Shown: piece after piece, positions 40,516 through 49,900 of the stretch | Numbering within the stretch: position 1 is the first letter of the stretch | Layout: each line of letters starts with the position of its first letter | Assembly: GCA_947626565.1 (NCBI GenBank) | Contig: CANQSQ010000004.1 | Span: forward strand, 1-64,000 | DNA from: an uncultured Bacilli bacterium | Lineage (GTDB): Bacteria; Bacillota_I; Bacilli_A; RF39; UBA660 | Reading direction: 5' to 3' | DNA length: 64,000 nucleotides | Position numbers and translations under genes: made by a program | Notes under the pieces: model-generated | What the model was told of the DNA's origin: nothing | The model's input: the letters and a program-made list of their open reading frames with translations, nothing else | The model's database searches: none

Positions 40516-41784
40516 TTGTTAACTGAATTACAGGAAAAATTAGCCAAAGCTAAAGAAATAGGGGATGTTAAAGAAATAACCGTTCTTCGGGGTCGTCTTA
40601 TTAACGCTATAAAAAAAGAGATTGCTAAAATAAGTGCAACTATTTCCGAGTATCCTGAAGAAGAACAAAATCTAAAAAACTTATCTACTTTATTGGAAAA
40701 TGAAATTCAAAATCATAAGATGCAATTATCTGGTCGTTATAAAAAAGAATTTTTAGATGAAAAAGCTACCGTCAAAGCTATTTTTACGGTTTTACCTCAT
40801 GGAATAAAGTTATCAATTGATAAAGTAGTTGCGTGTATCAACCAATTAAAAGAATCTAAAACGAATAAAGAAAAAATATTTAATTCTTTAGAAACCGCTA
40901 AATCCTTAGGCTTAAGTGTTGCTACTCCTGCAATTTTTACTGCTAAGTTTGTAGCTCGTCATTGGTATTTAATTTTATTATTATTAGCTCTTTTAAAACT
41001 TAAACTTCCAAGTTTTGGCTTATTTAAAAATAATGGTAAAGGTAATGAAGAATTTACTCCTAAAGAAGAGCCAAGCTATGCCACCAATCCTGCTACTGAA
41101 ACCAATCCTGCTAAAAGTGCAGCCATGGAACCAAATTCAGCTACTGATTTAAATCCTGCCATTGAGCCAAATCTTAATCCTAATACCCAAAATGAACTAA
41201 ATAATGGCTTATTAAATGCTAAAGATGCTGACCCCGCTTCTTCTCTTAGTGATCCTCATTTAGGACCGGATACAACAGCAACTAATCTTTCTGATATGTT
41301 AAAAGAAAATGATCCTAATAAAGTATTTGCCTCTCAAGAAGAATTATTTTCTATGTTAAAAAAATTAGCTGAGCTTCAAAATAAAGATAATATGATTTTT
41401 GACACTTATGAAGATGCTATTAAATACTTTATGGAAAATGCCGGTATGTCAAAAGAAGATGCCATTAACTGTTTAAATGGTAGTTTAACCGGTAATATTC
41501 CAAGTGTTAGATGGCTAATTGGACCAAAAGGTATGTATAGTGACGAACAAATTAATGAATTAAGTAATTTAACTACCGATGAAATGAATGAATTTCTTAA
41601 TTCTAAACAAGAAATCATTGCTAATCTTCTCGACCAACAACAAGTAGGGGACTTTTCTGATTTAAAAAATTTAAAATTAGATTTTGATACTATACTTGGT
41701 ACTTTAGGTGTTGCTGGTACTTTAATGTTACTATTAAAACTAGGTCTAGCTTATGAAACAGGAGGAATGAGTTTAGCCTTCTAA
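40516..41784 (+). CDS. Membrane protein of the type VII-associated island (F2)
   Basis: About 422 residues: a helical N terminus with 'LRGRLINAIKKEI' (as in F1), a transmembrane region 'YLILLLLALLKLKL' (about 155-170), an Asn/Pro/Ala-rich linker (about 185-230), a soluble domain, and a last hydrophobic segment 'TILGTLGVAGTLMLLLKLGL'. Start is uncertain: TTG 40516 is 5 bases after GGGGTGA, while GTG 40507 would overlap E2 by 4 bases. No recognised family. Confidence 0.5.
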   Translation: MLTELQEKLAKAKEIGDVKEITVLRGRLINAIKKEIAKISATISEYPEEEQNLKNLSTLLENEIQNHKMQLSGRYKKEFLDEKATVKAIFTVLPHGIKLSIDKVVACINQLKESKTNKEKIFNSLETAKSLGLSVATPAIFTAKFVARHWYLILLLLALLKLKLPSFGLFKNNGKGNEEFTPKEEPSYATNPATETNPAKSAAMEPNSATDLNPAIEPNLNPNTQNELNNGLLNAKDADPASSLSDPHLGPDTTATNLSDMLKENDPNKVFASQEELFSMLKKLAELQNKDNMIFDTYEDAIKYFMENAGMSKEDAINCLNGSLTGNIPSVRWLIGPKGMYSDEQINELSNLTTDEMNEFLNSKQEIIANLLDQQQVGDFSDLKNLKLDFDTILGTLGVAGTLMLLLKLGLAYETGGMSLAF

Positions 41785-41836
41785 ACTTATTCTTTTCTTT
41801 TTCTAAAAATTATTATATAATAATATTGGTGATAAA

Positions 41837-42151
41837 ATGGATTTCTTAAAATATGTAGTAATTGTCATAGTTCTCATTATAATTTTATTAGCAATTTTAA
41901 AAGCTACAAAAAAAGATGCTGGACTTGATTTTAATAAGTTAGTTGAATTTTTAGGTGGTAAAGAAAATATCATCTCTACAGAAATCAATGTTTCTAGGTT
42001 TAAAGTAACCTTAAAAGATGTTTCTAAAGCTAATAAAGAGGGTATACAAAAACTAGGTGCTAAAGGAATTGTTGAAATAGATAATCAACTAAAAATAATT
42101 TTAGGACCTGAATCCAAACAATTAAAAAAATATATTGACGAAATAAAATGA
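41837..42151 (+). CDS. Membrane-anchored PTS EIIB-like domain lacking the phosphocysteine
   Basis: 104 residues: a transmembrane helix (5-21) and then a complete EIIB fold of the glucose type. 'LVEFLGGKENI', 'RFKVTLKDVSKANKEGIQKLGAKGIV' and 'LKIILGPES' all align with PtsG EIIB. In PtsG the phosphorylated Cys lies in D-A-C-I-T-R-L-R-V. Here the segment reads E-I-N51-V-S-R-F-K-V, so the nucleophile is Asn. It cannot carry phosphate by the usual chemistry and is more likely a binding or regulatory domain. It lies between the type VII-associated island and the sensor kinase gene. Confidence 0.7.
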   Translation: MDFLKYVVIVIVLIIILLAILKATKKDAGLDFNKLVEFLGGKENIISTEINVSRFKVTLKDVSKANKEGIQKLGAKGIVEIDNQLKIILGPESKQLKKYIDEIK

Positions 42152-42175
42152 CAAATTTATGTCATTTTTTCTTTT
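42146..42175 (+). terminator. Terminator after the EIIB-like gene
   Basis: AAATGACA (42146-42153) pairs with TGTCATTT (42160-42167), then a T run. Confidence 0.8.
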
Positions 42176-42193
42176 TCGACAAGAAGCGACAAA
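42175..42193 (+). promoter_or_regulatory. Tandem Spo0A-box-like sites before the kinase gene
   Basis: TTCGACAAG (42175-42183) and AGCGACAAA (42185-42193) match the reverse complement of the Spo0A box (TTCGACAAA) at 8 and 7 of 9 positions. They are spaced 10 bases apart in the same orientation, one helical turn, as in known tandem 0A sites. They lie just upstream of a possible -10 (CATAAT at 42200-42205). This suggests feedback by phosphorylated Spo0A on the kinase gene. Binding is not shown. Confidence 0.45.
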
Positions 42194-42236
42194 AATCTAC
42201 ATAATTATATAAGAAAATTTACTTGGTGAGACAAAT

Positions 42237-43457
42237 ATGTTAAAAATAACTAATTTTTTTCTTATTGGCATTTATCTTTTTTTTCCTATTTTAAGTTACA
42301 TAACTTCTATTACTAATACTACTAATTATTCAAAAGAAAAGGACCATTTCTATTTATCTATTGCCCTTACTTTGTGTGAAGTCCTATTATTAGTTTTATC
42401 TCCACCTATATATGCATACTCCCTCCTTTTTTTTACTATCCCGCTATTAATAGCTTATATTACAAAAAATAAAGCTTCAATTATAAATTGTAATATCATT
42501 TTAATCATTTATTTTCTTCTTGATAAAATATATCATCCACTCTTAATTATTCTTATTCTTCTAAGTTACTATCTATTTTATCTTCTTTTTTCTAAGAAAG
42601 ATCAGTTTTCTAAATTATTAATCAATTACTATTTCCTTATCAATGCTCTTATCCTATGTATTTATTTTTATCTTTTTTCTAAAAAAATAATTAATTTCTG
42701 TTTTATCTTTATAGCTCTTTTTATAACTATTATTTATCTTTATCTATTAATTATTATTTTAAAGAAAAATGAAATATTTATTAATCTTAATAATAAATTA
42801 AAAGAACTTGAAAAAGAACGTCGCCTCAAAACTTCTATGTTTAAATTAACACATGAGTTAAAAAATCCTTTAGCGGTATGTAATGGCTATCTAGAAATGA
42901 TTGATTTTCAAAATGAAAATAAGACTCGTCGTTATTTTGATATTTTAAAAGATGAAATAAAACGTAGTTTAACTATTATTAATGATTTTTCTTCTTTTGG
43001 TAAAATAAAAGAGTTAGACAAAGAAGAATTAGATATTAATTATCTTTTAGAAGAAATAAAAGATACTCTTCGAGCTCTCTATATCAAAAATAATGCTGAA
43101 ATATGTATTGAAAATGATGAAGAAATATACTTTATAGGTGACTACAGTCGTTTAAAACAAGTTTTTATAAATCTTTTAAAAAATGCCTTAGAAGCTAAAA
43201 ATAAAGCTTATCTCCTAGTTAATATTAAAGTAAAAGAATTAAAAGAAAAAATCAAAATAATTATCAAAGATAATGGTTGTGGTATGACTAAAGAGCAATT
43301 AGCCCATATTGGTGAAATCTTTTATACTACTAAAAGTACAGGTACGGGTTTAGGTCTTTCTTATTGCCAAGAAATTATTGATTTACACGGCGGCCAAATT
43401 ATGTTTAAATCACAACCTGATATAGGTACGACTATTACTATTTATTTACCCAAATAA
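42237..43457 (+). CDS. Membrane sensor histidine kinase, KinB-like
   Basis: 406 residues. Residues 1-185 contain about six transmembrane helices with very short loops, then a linker helix. The HisKA box is LTHELKNPLAVCNGYLEM with phosphorylatable His206, and the ATPase domain shows NLLKNALEA (N box), DNGCGMT (G1) and GTGLGLSY (G2). No response regulator is adjacent, which fits an orphan kinase. Polytopic sensor, orphan status and preceding Spo0A-box-like sites recall KinB of the sporulation phosphorelay. The signal is unknown. Confidence 0.75.
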   Translation: MLKITNFFLIGIYLFFPILSYITSITNTTNYSKEKDHFYLSIALTLCEVLLLVLSPPIYAYSLLFFTIPLLIAYITKNKASIINCNIILIIYFLLDKIYHPLLIILILLSYYLFYLLFSKKDQFSKLLINYYFLINALILCIYFYLFSKKIINFCFIFIALFITIIYLYLLIIILKKNEIFINLNNKLKELEKERRLKTSMFKLTHELKNPLAVCNGYLEMIDFQNENKTRRYFDILKDEIKRSLTIINDFSSFGKIKELDKEELDINYLLEEIKDTLRALYIKNNAEICIENDEEIYFIGDYSRLKQVFINLLKNALEAKNKAYLLVNIKVKELKEKIKIIIKDNGCGMTKEQLAHIGEIFYTTKSTGTGLGLSYCQEIIDLHGGQIMFKSQPDIGTTITIYLPK

Positions 43458-43478
43458 AAAAAGTCCTAAGACTTTTAA
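43457..43478. terminator. Bidirectional terminator after the kinase gene
   Basis: AAAAGTC (43459-43465) pairs with GACTTTT (43470-43476) over a 4-base loop, with A/T flanks. Confidence 0.65.
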
Positions 43479-43771
43479 TAATAATAGTTATTACTAAAAC
43501 TAGTAGGACCAATCGGATAGGGTGGATAAACTGGATATATAGGACCATATACTGGTGGTCGATAATTACTATTATTTAATTGATTATTATTCGCAATGCC
43601 ATATCCTAATGCCGTTCCAGCTAAGCCACCTACTAAAAATGGGGCAAAGAAAAATCTTTCCTCTTCAGGGCCCATTGGTCCATTCTGCATTTTAGGCATA
43701 TAAGTGGTAGGCATATTTCTATACATTATTTTACTACTAGGTATATATCTACCTGGATACATTTCATTCAC
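43475..43771 (-). CDS. Small Pro/Tyr/Gly-rich protein, possibly spore- or surface-associated
   Basis: 98 residues. A polar N terminus with several Met and Tyr, a short hydrophobic Gly-rich segment 'FAPFLVGGLAGTALGYGI' (about 42-59), and a tail of Pro-Tyr-Gly-Pro repeats ending NNYYY. Many small Bacilli spore coat and inner-membrane proteins look like this, but no family is recognised and a spore role is only an inference. AAGGAG-type site precedes the ATG on the minus strand. Confidence 0.5.
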   Translation of the reverse strand: MNEMYPGRYIPSSKIMYRNMPTTYMPKMQNGPMGPEEERFFFAPFLVGGLAGTALGYGIANNNQLNNSNYRPPVYGPIYPVYPPYPIGPTSFSNNYYY

Positions 43772-43956
43772 TCCTTTATTAGTAGTTTATGACTAAAAAA
43801 AGATTTTGCTAAAAAATTCCTTAGTCCTAAAAGTTATAGCTATTTTCTAAATTATATGGTATAATACCTACCTAATCGAGGGGATAGTATTACTTTGTTT
43901 GAAAAAAATAAGAGTTTAATACCAAAATAGTGTACAATAGAGTAGAGGTGAACATT

Positions 43957-44667
43957 ATGGAACGTTTACAAAAAGTTATTGCTAATTCAGGTCTTACTTC
44001 TCGTCGTAAAGCTGAAGAATTAATTACCCAAGGATTAGTCAAAGTAAATAATGAAGTTATACGTGAATTAGGAACGAAAGTATCTAGTCAAGATACTATT
44101 GAAGTTAATGGTACAATTTTAGTTTCGGAAGATAAAGAATATTACTTACTTAATAAACCACGCGGTGTAATTACTTCTACTAGTGATGAGCATCATCGTA
44201 AAATAGTTACTGATTTAATTCCCACAACAGCTAGAATTTATCCTGTTGGCAGACTTGATTATGATACTACAGGGGTTCTTTTATTAACTAATGATGGTAC
44301 ATTTGCTAATATTCTTATGCATCCTAGCCACGAAATCGCTAAAGTTTATGTTGCTAAACTAAAAGGTATCATTACTGTTGATGAAATTAATAGCTTAAAA
44401 AATGGAGTTATGATTGATAATGAATTAGTTAAAGCTTCCCGTGTTAAATTGAAAAAAAAGGATACTAAATCTAATACCTGTATGGTTCAAATTACTATTC
44501 ATGAAGGCAAAAATCATCAAGTCAAAAAAATGTTTGCTGCCGTTGGCTACGAAGTCCTTAAATTAAAAAGAGAAAAAGTAGCTTTCTTCGATTTAAAAGA
44601 CCTAGCTTCCGGTGAATATCGTAAATTAACTCCTAAAGAAGTTGCTAAAGTCTATAGTTACAAATAG
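43957..44667 (+). CDS. rluB: 23S rRNA pseudouridine synthase (RluB type)
   Basis: About 236 residues. An S4 RNA-binding domain opens the protein ('MERLQKVIANSGLTSRRKAEELI'), then the RsuA/RluB catalytic motif VGRLDYDTTGVLLLTNDG with the catalytic Asp, and 'EGKNHQVKKMFAAVGYEV'. It converts uridine to pseudouridine in 23S rRNA. ATG 43957 follows AGAGGTGA (43944-43951). A candidate -10 TATAAT is at 43860-43865. Confidence 0.88.
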   Translation: MERLQKVIANSGLTSRRKAEELITQGLVKVNNEVIRELGTKVSSQDTIEVNGTILVSEDKEYYLLNKPRGVITSTSDEHHRKIVTDLIPTTARIYPVGRLDYDTTGVLLLTNDGTFANILMHPSHEIAKVYVAKLKGIITVDEINSLKNGVMIDNELVKASRVKLKKKDTKSNTCMVQITIHEGKNHQVKKMFAAVGYEVLKLKREKVAFFDLKDLASGEYRKLTPKEVAKVYSYK

Positions 44668-44690
44668 TCATAATTATGACTATTTTTTTT
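44664..44690 (+). terminator. rluB terminator
   Basis: Perfect palindrome AGTCATAATTATGACT (44666-44681) followed by eight T residues. Confidence 0.8.
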
Positions 44691-44722
44691 CAAAAAAAAT
44701 ACCTATCTAAGTAATAGGTATT
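44691..44722 (-). terminator. Ferredoxin gene terminator
   Basis: On the minus strand AATACCTAT pairs with ATAGGTATT around a 7-base loop, followed by eight T residues. Confidence 0.8.
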
Positions 44723-44729
44723 AAGTACA

Positions 44730-44924
44730 TTATTTTTCTTCTGAAATTGCTCCTGTAGGACAAGATTCAATGGCATCTTTACATGCTTGTTGATTTTCTT
44801 CTTTAACTTCATCTACTTTTGTCTTTGATAATCCCGTAGCGTCATCTATTTCAAAAACATCTTCACAAATTTGTGTACATGCACCACAGCCAATACATGC
44901 CTCTTGGTTAACTTTAACTTTCAT
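44730..44924 (-). CDS. 4Fe-4S ferredoxin
   Basis: 64 residues with CIGCGACTQIC supplying three cluster cysteines and the fourth in 'ESCPTGAI', the single-cluster [4Fe-4S] ferredoxin pattern of Bacilli (Fer/YfhL-like). It is acidic, as usual for electron carriers. Redox partners cannot be told from the context. AAGGAAGG precedes the ATG. Confidence 0.9.
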   Translation of the reverse strand: MKVKVNQEACIGCGACTQICEDVFEIDDATGLSKTKVDEVKEENQQACKDAIESCPTGAISEEK

Positions 44925-45041
44925 AATTTTACCTTCCTTTCATTACTATTATACCTAAAATAATTTTTTACGTAAAGATTAATTTATCATCTTTTGTTTT
45001 TCTATATTGTATGTTAGAATTATACTAAGAAGGTGATTAGT

Positions 45042-45971
45042 GTGAGACGCATGGATCGTTATAAAGATGAAGACGAACTAGACATACCTACTAGAGCTTC
45101 CAAAAATCAAGATCTTTATCAAAATATCGGTAATAATACTAGGTACACTAATTTTGAAGATATAACCTCAGATATTAATAGTACTAATGCTTATGATTTA
45201 GAAGCTGTTCAAAAAAACTATAATACTAGAGAAGGTTATCACAGAATTAAGGAATATCAAGATGTTGTCACTACACCTAAAGTAAAAAAAGAGTTAGATG
45301 AATTTAACTATTTTTATAAAAATAAAGAAAATCGTATTTATGATATTAATAGTGTCTTAGAAGAAGCTCGTAAAAATCGCCTTGAAAAAGAAGAACAATT
45401 AGAAGAAAAAAGAAAATTAAAAAATAATGATTATAATATTCTTAGTAGTGTCAACAAGGAAGAATTAGAAAAATATCGTCGTGAAAAAGTTGAGCGTCCT
45501 CAAAAAAATCAAGATGGTGAATTACGTGACTTACTTGACACTATTACTTCTAAAACCTTAGCTGGTGAAATTGATAAAGAAACAACTGTTGATTTGCTAA
45601 GTGACTTGATGGCTACTAATGTTTTTGATCGTATTGAAAAACCGGAACCTTCGGAAAAAGAATCTAAAGAAAAGACCGAAGAAACACCTGAAAGTGAAAG
45701 TGAAAATACTGAAGAAAAATTGAAAACAGCTGATATAGCCAAAAAGTTAGAAGAAGAGGAAGAAGAAAAGCAAAATAATACTGAAGAACTAAAAGGTCTA
45801 AAAGGAGCTGACACTGACTTTTACACTAGAAGTATGGATTTATCAGAAAAAGATTTTAATTTTTATGATGAAAATACTAAAAAAATGCCCCTTATCCTTA
45901 AAATATTCCTTGCTTTAATTATCATAGCTGTTATAGCTGCTGCCGCTTATTATATTTATCAAATTATCTAA
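45042..45971 (+). CDS. Tail-anchored coiled-coil protein of unknown function
   Basis: About 309 residues, highly charged and helical with a Glu/Lys-rich coiled coil (about 95-135 and 205-250), and one transmembrane helix at the very C terminus ('MPLILKIFLALIIIAVIAAAAYYIYQII'). The bulk is therefore cytoplasmic and tethered to the membrane by its tail, a topology seen in some division or elongation scaffold proteins. I do not recognise a family. Start is GTG 45042 behind AAGGTGAT, with ATG 45051 as an alternative. Confidence 0.5.
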   Translation: MRRMDRYKDEDELDIPTRASKNQDLYQNIGNNTRYTNFEDITSDINSTNAYDLEAVQKNYNTREGYHRIKEYQDVVTTPKVKKELDEFNYFYKNKENRIYDINSVLEEARKNRLEKEEQLEEKRKLKNNDYNILSSVNKEELEKYRREKVERPQKNQDGELRDLLDTITSKTLAGEIDKETTVDLLSDLMATNVFDRIEKPEPSEKESKEKTEETPESESENTEEKLKTADIAKKLEEEEEEKQNNTEELKGLKGADTDFYTRSMDLSEKDFNFYDENTKKMPLILKIFLALIIIAVIAAAAYYIYQII

Positions 45972-45978
45972 AAAAAAT

Positions 45979-46013
45979 TAAAAAAGTTGTATTCTTATTT
46001 TCAACTTTTTTTC
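45979..46013 (+). terminator. Terminator after the tail-anchored protein gene
   Basis: AAAAAGTTG pairs with CAACTTTTT around a 12-base loop, then a T run. Confidence 0.8.
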
Positions 46014-46056
46014 TTTGTGATATTATATAAATATACATAACTAGGATGTGGTTGTA

Positions 46057-46902
46057 ATGAATGCAAAATTTATGATAAATGACTATGCTCTAATTTGGTC
46101 CCTTTTATTTCAAGCTTCAATTTCTGAATCAATTCACAGCATGAAACAAAAAATATGGTCAAACTATAAAGATGAGTATAATAAAATATATAAAGACAAA
46201 GAAGCAATATTAAAAGATCCTAAAAATTTTATTCCTAACAATGATACTATCTATAATATTGTTCTAGAAAGTAAAGAATATGAAAAACTAAAAAAACAAG
46301 CTGAAAAATATCGTCTTGAAGTTATGCAAATTTGGGATTCTATAAAAAAAGAAGTTAATGATTTTCTTAAAAAGATTCTAAAACGTGATTTAGGAACTTA
46401 CAATATCTTAATAGCTAACAAAGAATTAAATATTATTGACTATACTAAAAATAGTACTACTACTGACAAAAATAACTCTATTATTTTAGCTTTACCAATT
46501 GATAAAAAAGAACCAACAAAGATAATTTTAAATATTTTAACAACTATTTTAAGTAATGAAATTAAAAATTATCCTTTAAATGTTGAAATTTTTAAAGATG
46601 CTATTATAGAATTAGCTATTTTGAATGAGTTTGCTACTATCATTACTAAAAGAAGCTGTTATTTATCAGGAAATCCAACTTCTAACGAATTAAAAAGGCA
46701 ACTTTATCCATATTGGTTAATGTTTTTATGTGTTCCAAAAGAAAAATTTTCTAAATATATGATGCGTGATGGTATTGTCTTTGATATAGATAAATACGCT
46801 TATGAAAAAGAATTTCGTAAATTGGATTTGGAAGGTTTCATTGATTTTTGTATTCGTAATAAAAGATATATTATTAGACCTTTAGTTACCGAAATAATTT
46901 AG
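46057..46902 (+). CDS. Hypothetical protein upstream of polC
   Basis: About 281 residues, soluble, Lys/Ile/Asn-rich. A helical first third includes 'ASISESIHSMKQKIWSNYKDEYNKIYKDK'; the C-terminal part has 'NPTSNELKRQLYPYWLMFLCVPKEKF'. No metal-binding, nucleotide-binding or catalytic motif stands out. ATG 46057 follows AGGATGTG. It has its own region after a terminator and lies 24 bases before polC. Confidence 0.4.
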   Translation: MNAKFMINDYALIWSLLFQASISESIHSMKQKIWSNYKDEYNKIYKDKEAILKDPKNFIPNNDTIYNIVLESKEYEKLKKQAEKYRLEVMQIWDSIKKEVNDFLKKILKRDLGTYNILIANKELNIIDYTKNSTTTDKNNSIILALPIDKKEPTKIILNILTTILSNEIKNYPLNVEIFKDAIIELAILNEFATIITKRSCYLSGNPTSNELKRQLYPYWLMFLCVPKEKFSKYMMRDGIVFDIDKYAYEKEFRKLDLEGFIDFCIRNKRYIIRPLVTEII

Positions 46903-46926
46903 TTTAGCAGTAAGGGGGAAAATAAG

Positions 46927-49900
46927 ATGGAAGAAAAAATTAAATTATTATTAGATAAAATAAATATTGATAAAGAAACTTATCAATATTTTTCTGACGC
47001 CAAATTAACCAAAATTAAAATTAACTCTAAAACTAATACTTGGCACGTTTTCATTGAAAAAGATACGTTATTACCACTAGAAATTCTTAAAGAATTAGAA
47101 GCTAAAAAAAATCTTATTGATGAAAATGCTTCTGCTATTGAGTTCTTTTTTGATATTAAGAATCCTGATTATTCTCTTTATCTAGAGTATTTTCCTTATC
47201 TCTTAGAAAACTTAAAAGAAGACCTTAAAATAATTGAAATATATGAAAATTCTTTAATTTTAAATGATAATTACTTAACATTATCTGTAACTAATGATTA
47301 TGAAAAAGAAAAATTAACTCCTTTCCTAGATAAAATAACTTGTTTCTATCGTCGTCAAGGCTATAAGTATGATATTGACATATTAGTAAATCATGATACT
47401 GATGTTTTAGAAGAAATTCACCAAGAATTAGATAGTGTAGTTATTGAAGAAGTAACTAAACCTCAACCAAGTACAGAAAAATCTTCTGCTCCTAAAAAAG
47501 ATAAACCATTTCGTCGTGAAGCCAAAGATCCAAATGCTATTATCGGACGTAGTATAAGTGAAGAAGCTATTAAAATCAAAAATATAATTGGAGAAGATAA
47601 TAATATTGTTGTCGAAGGATTTGTTTTTGGTATTGAACTTTTTGAATCAGCTGTGAAAGAATTTAGTATCATTACTTTAAAAATTACTGACTATACTGAT
47701 AGTATCTACTGTAAAATATTTGTACGTGATAAAGAAGAATATAAAACCATCTGTTCCAAACTTTCTGAAGGAAAGTGGTATAAAATTAGAGGTTATACTA
47801 AAAATGACCAATATGCTAAGGAATTAGTATTAAATGCTCGTGATATAATTCCTATTGATAAGAAAGCTGATGTCATTAATGACCTAGCAACTGAAAAAAG
47901 AGTAGAACTTCATACTCATACTAAAATGAGTCAAATGGATGGTGTTGCCGATGAAGTTGATTTAGTTAAACAAGCTATTGCTTGGGGACACAAAGCTATT
48001 GCGATAACTGATCACAATGGAGCTCAAGGTTTTCCTCATGTCTTTAACTATGTTACTAGTTATAATAAGGGGCTAGAAGAAGGTCAAACGCCATTTAAAG
48101 CCATTTATGGTACTGAATTAACGATGATTGATGATTCGGTAAATATAGTTATTCGTCCTAATGATGAGATTATGTTAAATCAAACCTTTGTCGTTTTTGA
48201 CTTTGAAACAACAGGTTTTAATGCTGGTGGAGCTGACTCCATCATCGAAATAGGAGCCGTTAAAATAAAAGATGGTATTATCCTTGAAAAATATGATGAA
48301 TTAATTAATCCCGGCTGTCCTTTACCAGATAAAATCACTGAAGTAACTAATATCACTGATAGTATGTTAGCTGACAAAGATAACGAAGAAAATGCTGTTA
48401 AACGGTTTATTGCTTGGTTCGGTGACTGTCCTATGGTAGCTCACAATGCTAAATTTGATGTTTCTTTTCTCGAAATGGCCTACAAAAAATATAACTTAGG
48501 TACCTTTACCAATCCCGTTATTGATACTTTAGAGCTATCAAGAACTATGGATAATACCTATGCTAGACATTCTCTTTCAGCCTTAGTTAAAAGATATGAA
48601 GTACCTTGGGATGAAAGTGCTCACCATCGTGGAGACTATGACGCTGAAGGAACTGCCTTAGTTTTCCATAAAATGCTTAATAAATTATCTAATCTTAATA
48701 TTGAAAAAATGACTGATTTAGATAAATTAGTTAGTAAAGAAGAAATCCATAAATATGGTCGTGCTCATCACGTCAACATTTTAGTTAGAAATAAAACTGG
48801 TTTAAAAAACTTATTCCAATTAATTTCTCTAGCTAATACTACATACTTATATAAAACACCTCGTATATTACGTAGTGAAATTGAACGTCATCGTGAAGGT
48901 CTCCTTATAGGTAGTGGTTGCTACGAAAGTGAAGTTTTCACTGAAGCTCGTAGTAAAAGTGATGATGAATTATCAAACATTATTCGCTTTTATGATTATG
49001 TCGAAGTTCAACCCTTAGAGTGTTATGATCATTTAATTCAAATGGGGGACTTTGGCACTAAAGTAGAATTAGCCGCTCATCTCGAAAAAATAATTCGTGT
49101 TACCGAGGAAGCCGGTAAAATAATAGTCGCAACTGGTGATGTTCATCATATTAAACGTAGTGATAAAATATATCGAGAAATTATTGTCAATCAAAAAGTG
49201 CCAGGTGGTGGTCGTCATCCTCTTGCTAAAAGTGGTATAAAAGAAATTCCTTCTAACCATTTTCGTACAACTGATGAAATGCTAAAAGATTTTGACTTTT
49301 TAGATAGTGAATTAGCTTATCGTATTGTCGTTGAAAATACTAATAAAATAGCTGATTTAGTAGACATTGTTGAAGTTATTATTGATACTGGTGGTATTCC
49401 TTTTTCCCCACGTGTCAAATCCGATGATGGTACCAGTTATCTAGATTGTCCACGTGTTGTTACTGACTTAGTTTATACTAGAGCTAAAGACTGGTATGGT
49501 GAGCCTTTACCACATTATATTGAAGAACGTATTGCTACTGAGTTATATGGTGATATTGTTTTAAAAACCATCAAAGAACAATTATCTAGCGAAAATCTAA
49601 CTCCCGAAGCCCTAGAAGATGAAGCTCATTCTAGACTACACAATATTATTCTTGAAGGTTTTGATTCGGTCAAAGACTTAATTGGACAACATCTTCAAAA
49701 TACTAGTGAAGAAGAAATTACCCCAGAAGATTTACCTAAAAAAATAAAGAAGGTTCTAGGAGGAATTATTGGTGGAGGCTTTGATCCTATATATTTAATT
49801 GCTCAACGTCTTGTTAAGCACTCTAATGATGAAGGCTATTTAGTTGGTTCCCGTGGTTCTGTTGGTTCTAGTTTTGTAGCAACCATGATGGGAATAACTG

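Noticed and set aside
43895-43930. TTG-started 12-codon frame after GAGGGG, upstream of rluB
   Set aside because: The spacing from GAGGGG is long, the peptide is tiny and without a regulatory logic such as repeated codons. It is treated as non-coding leader.
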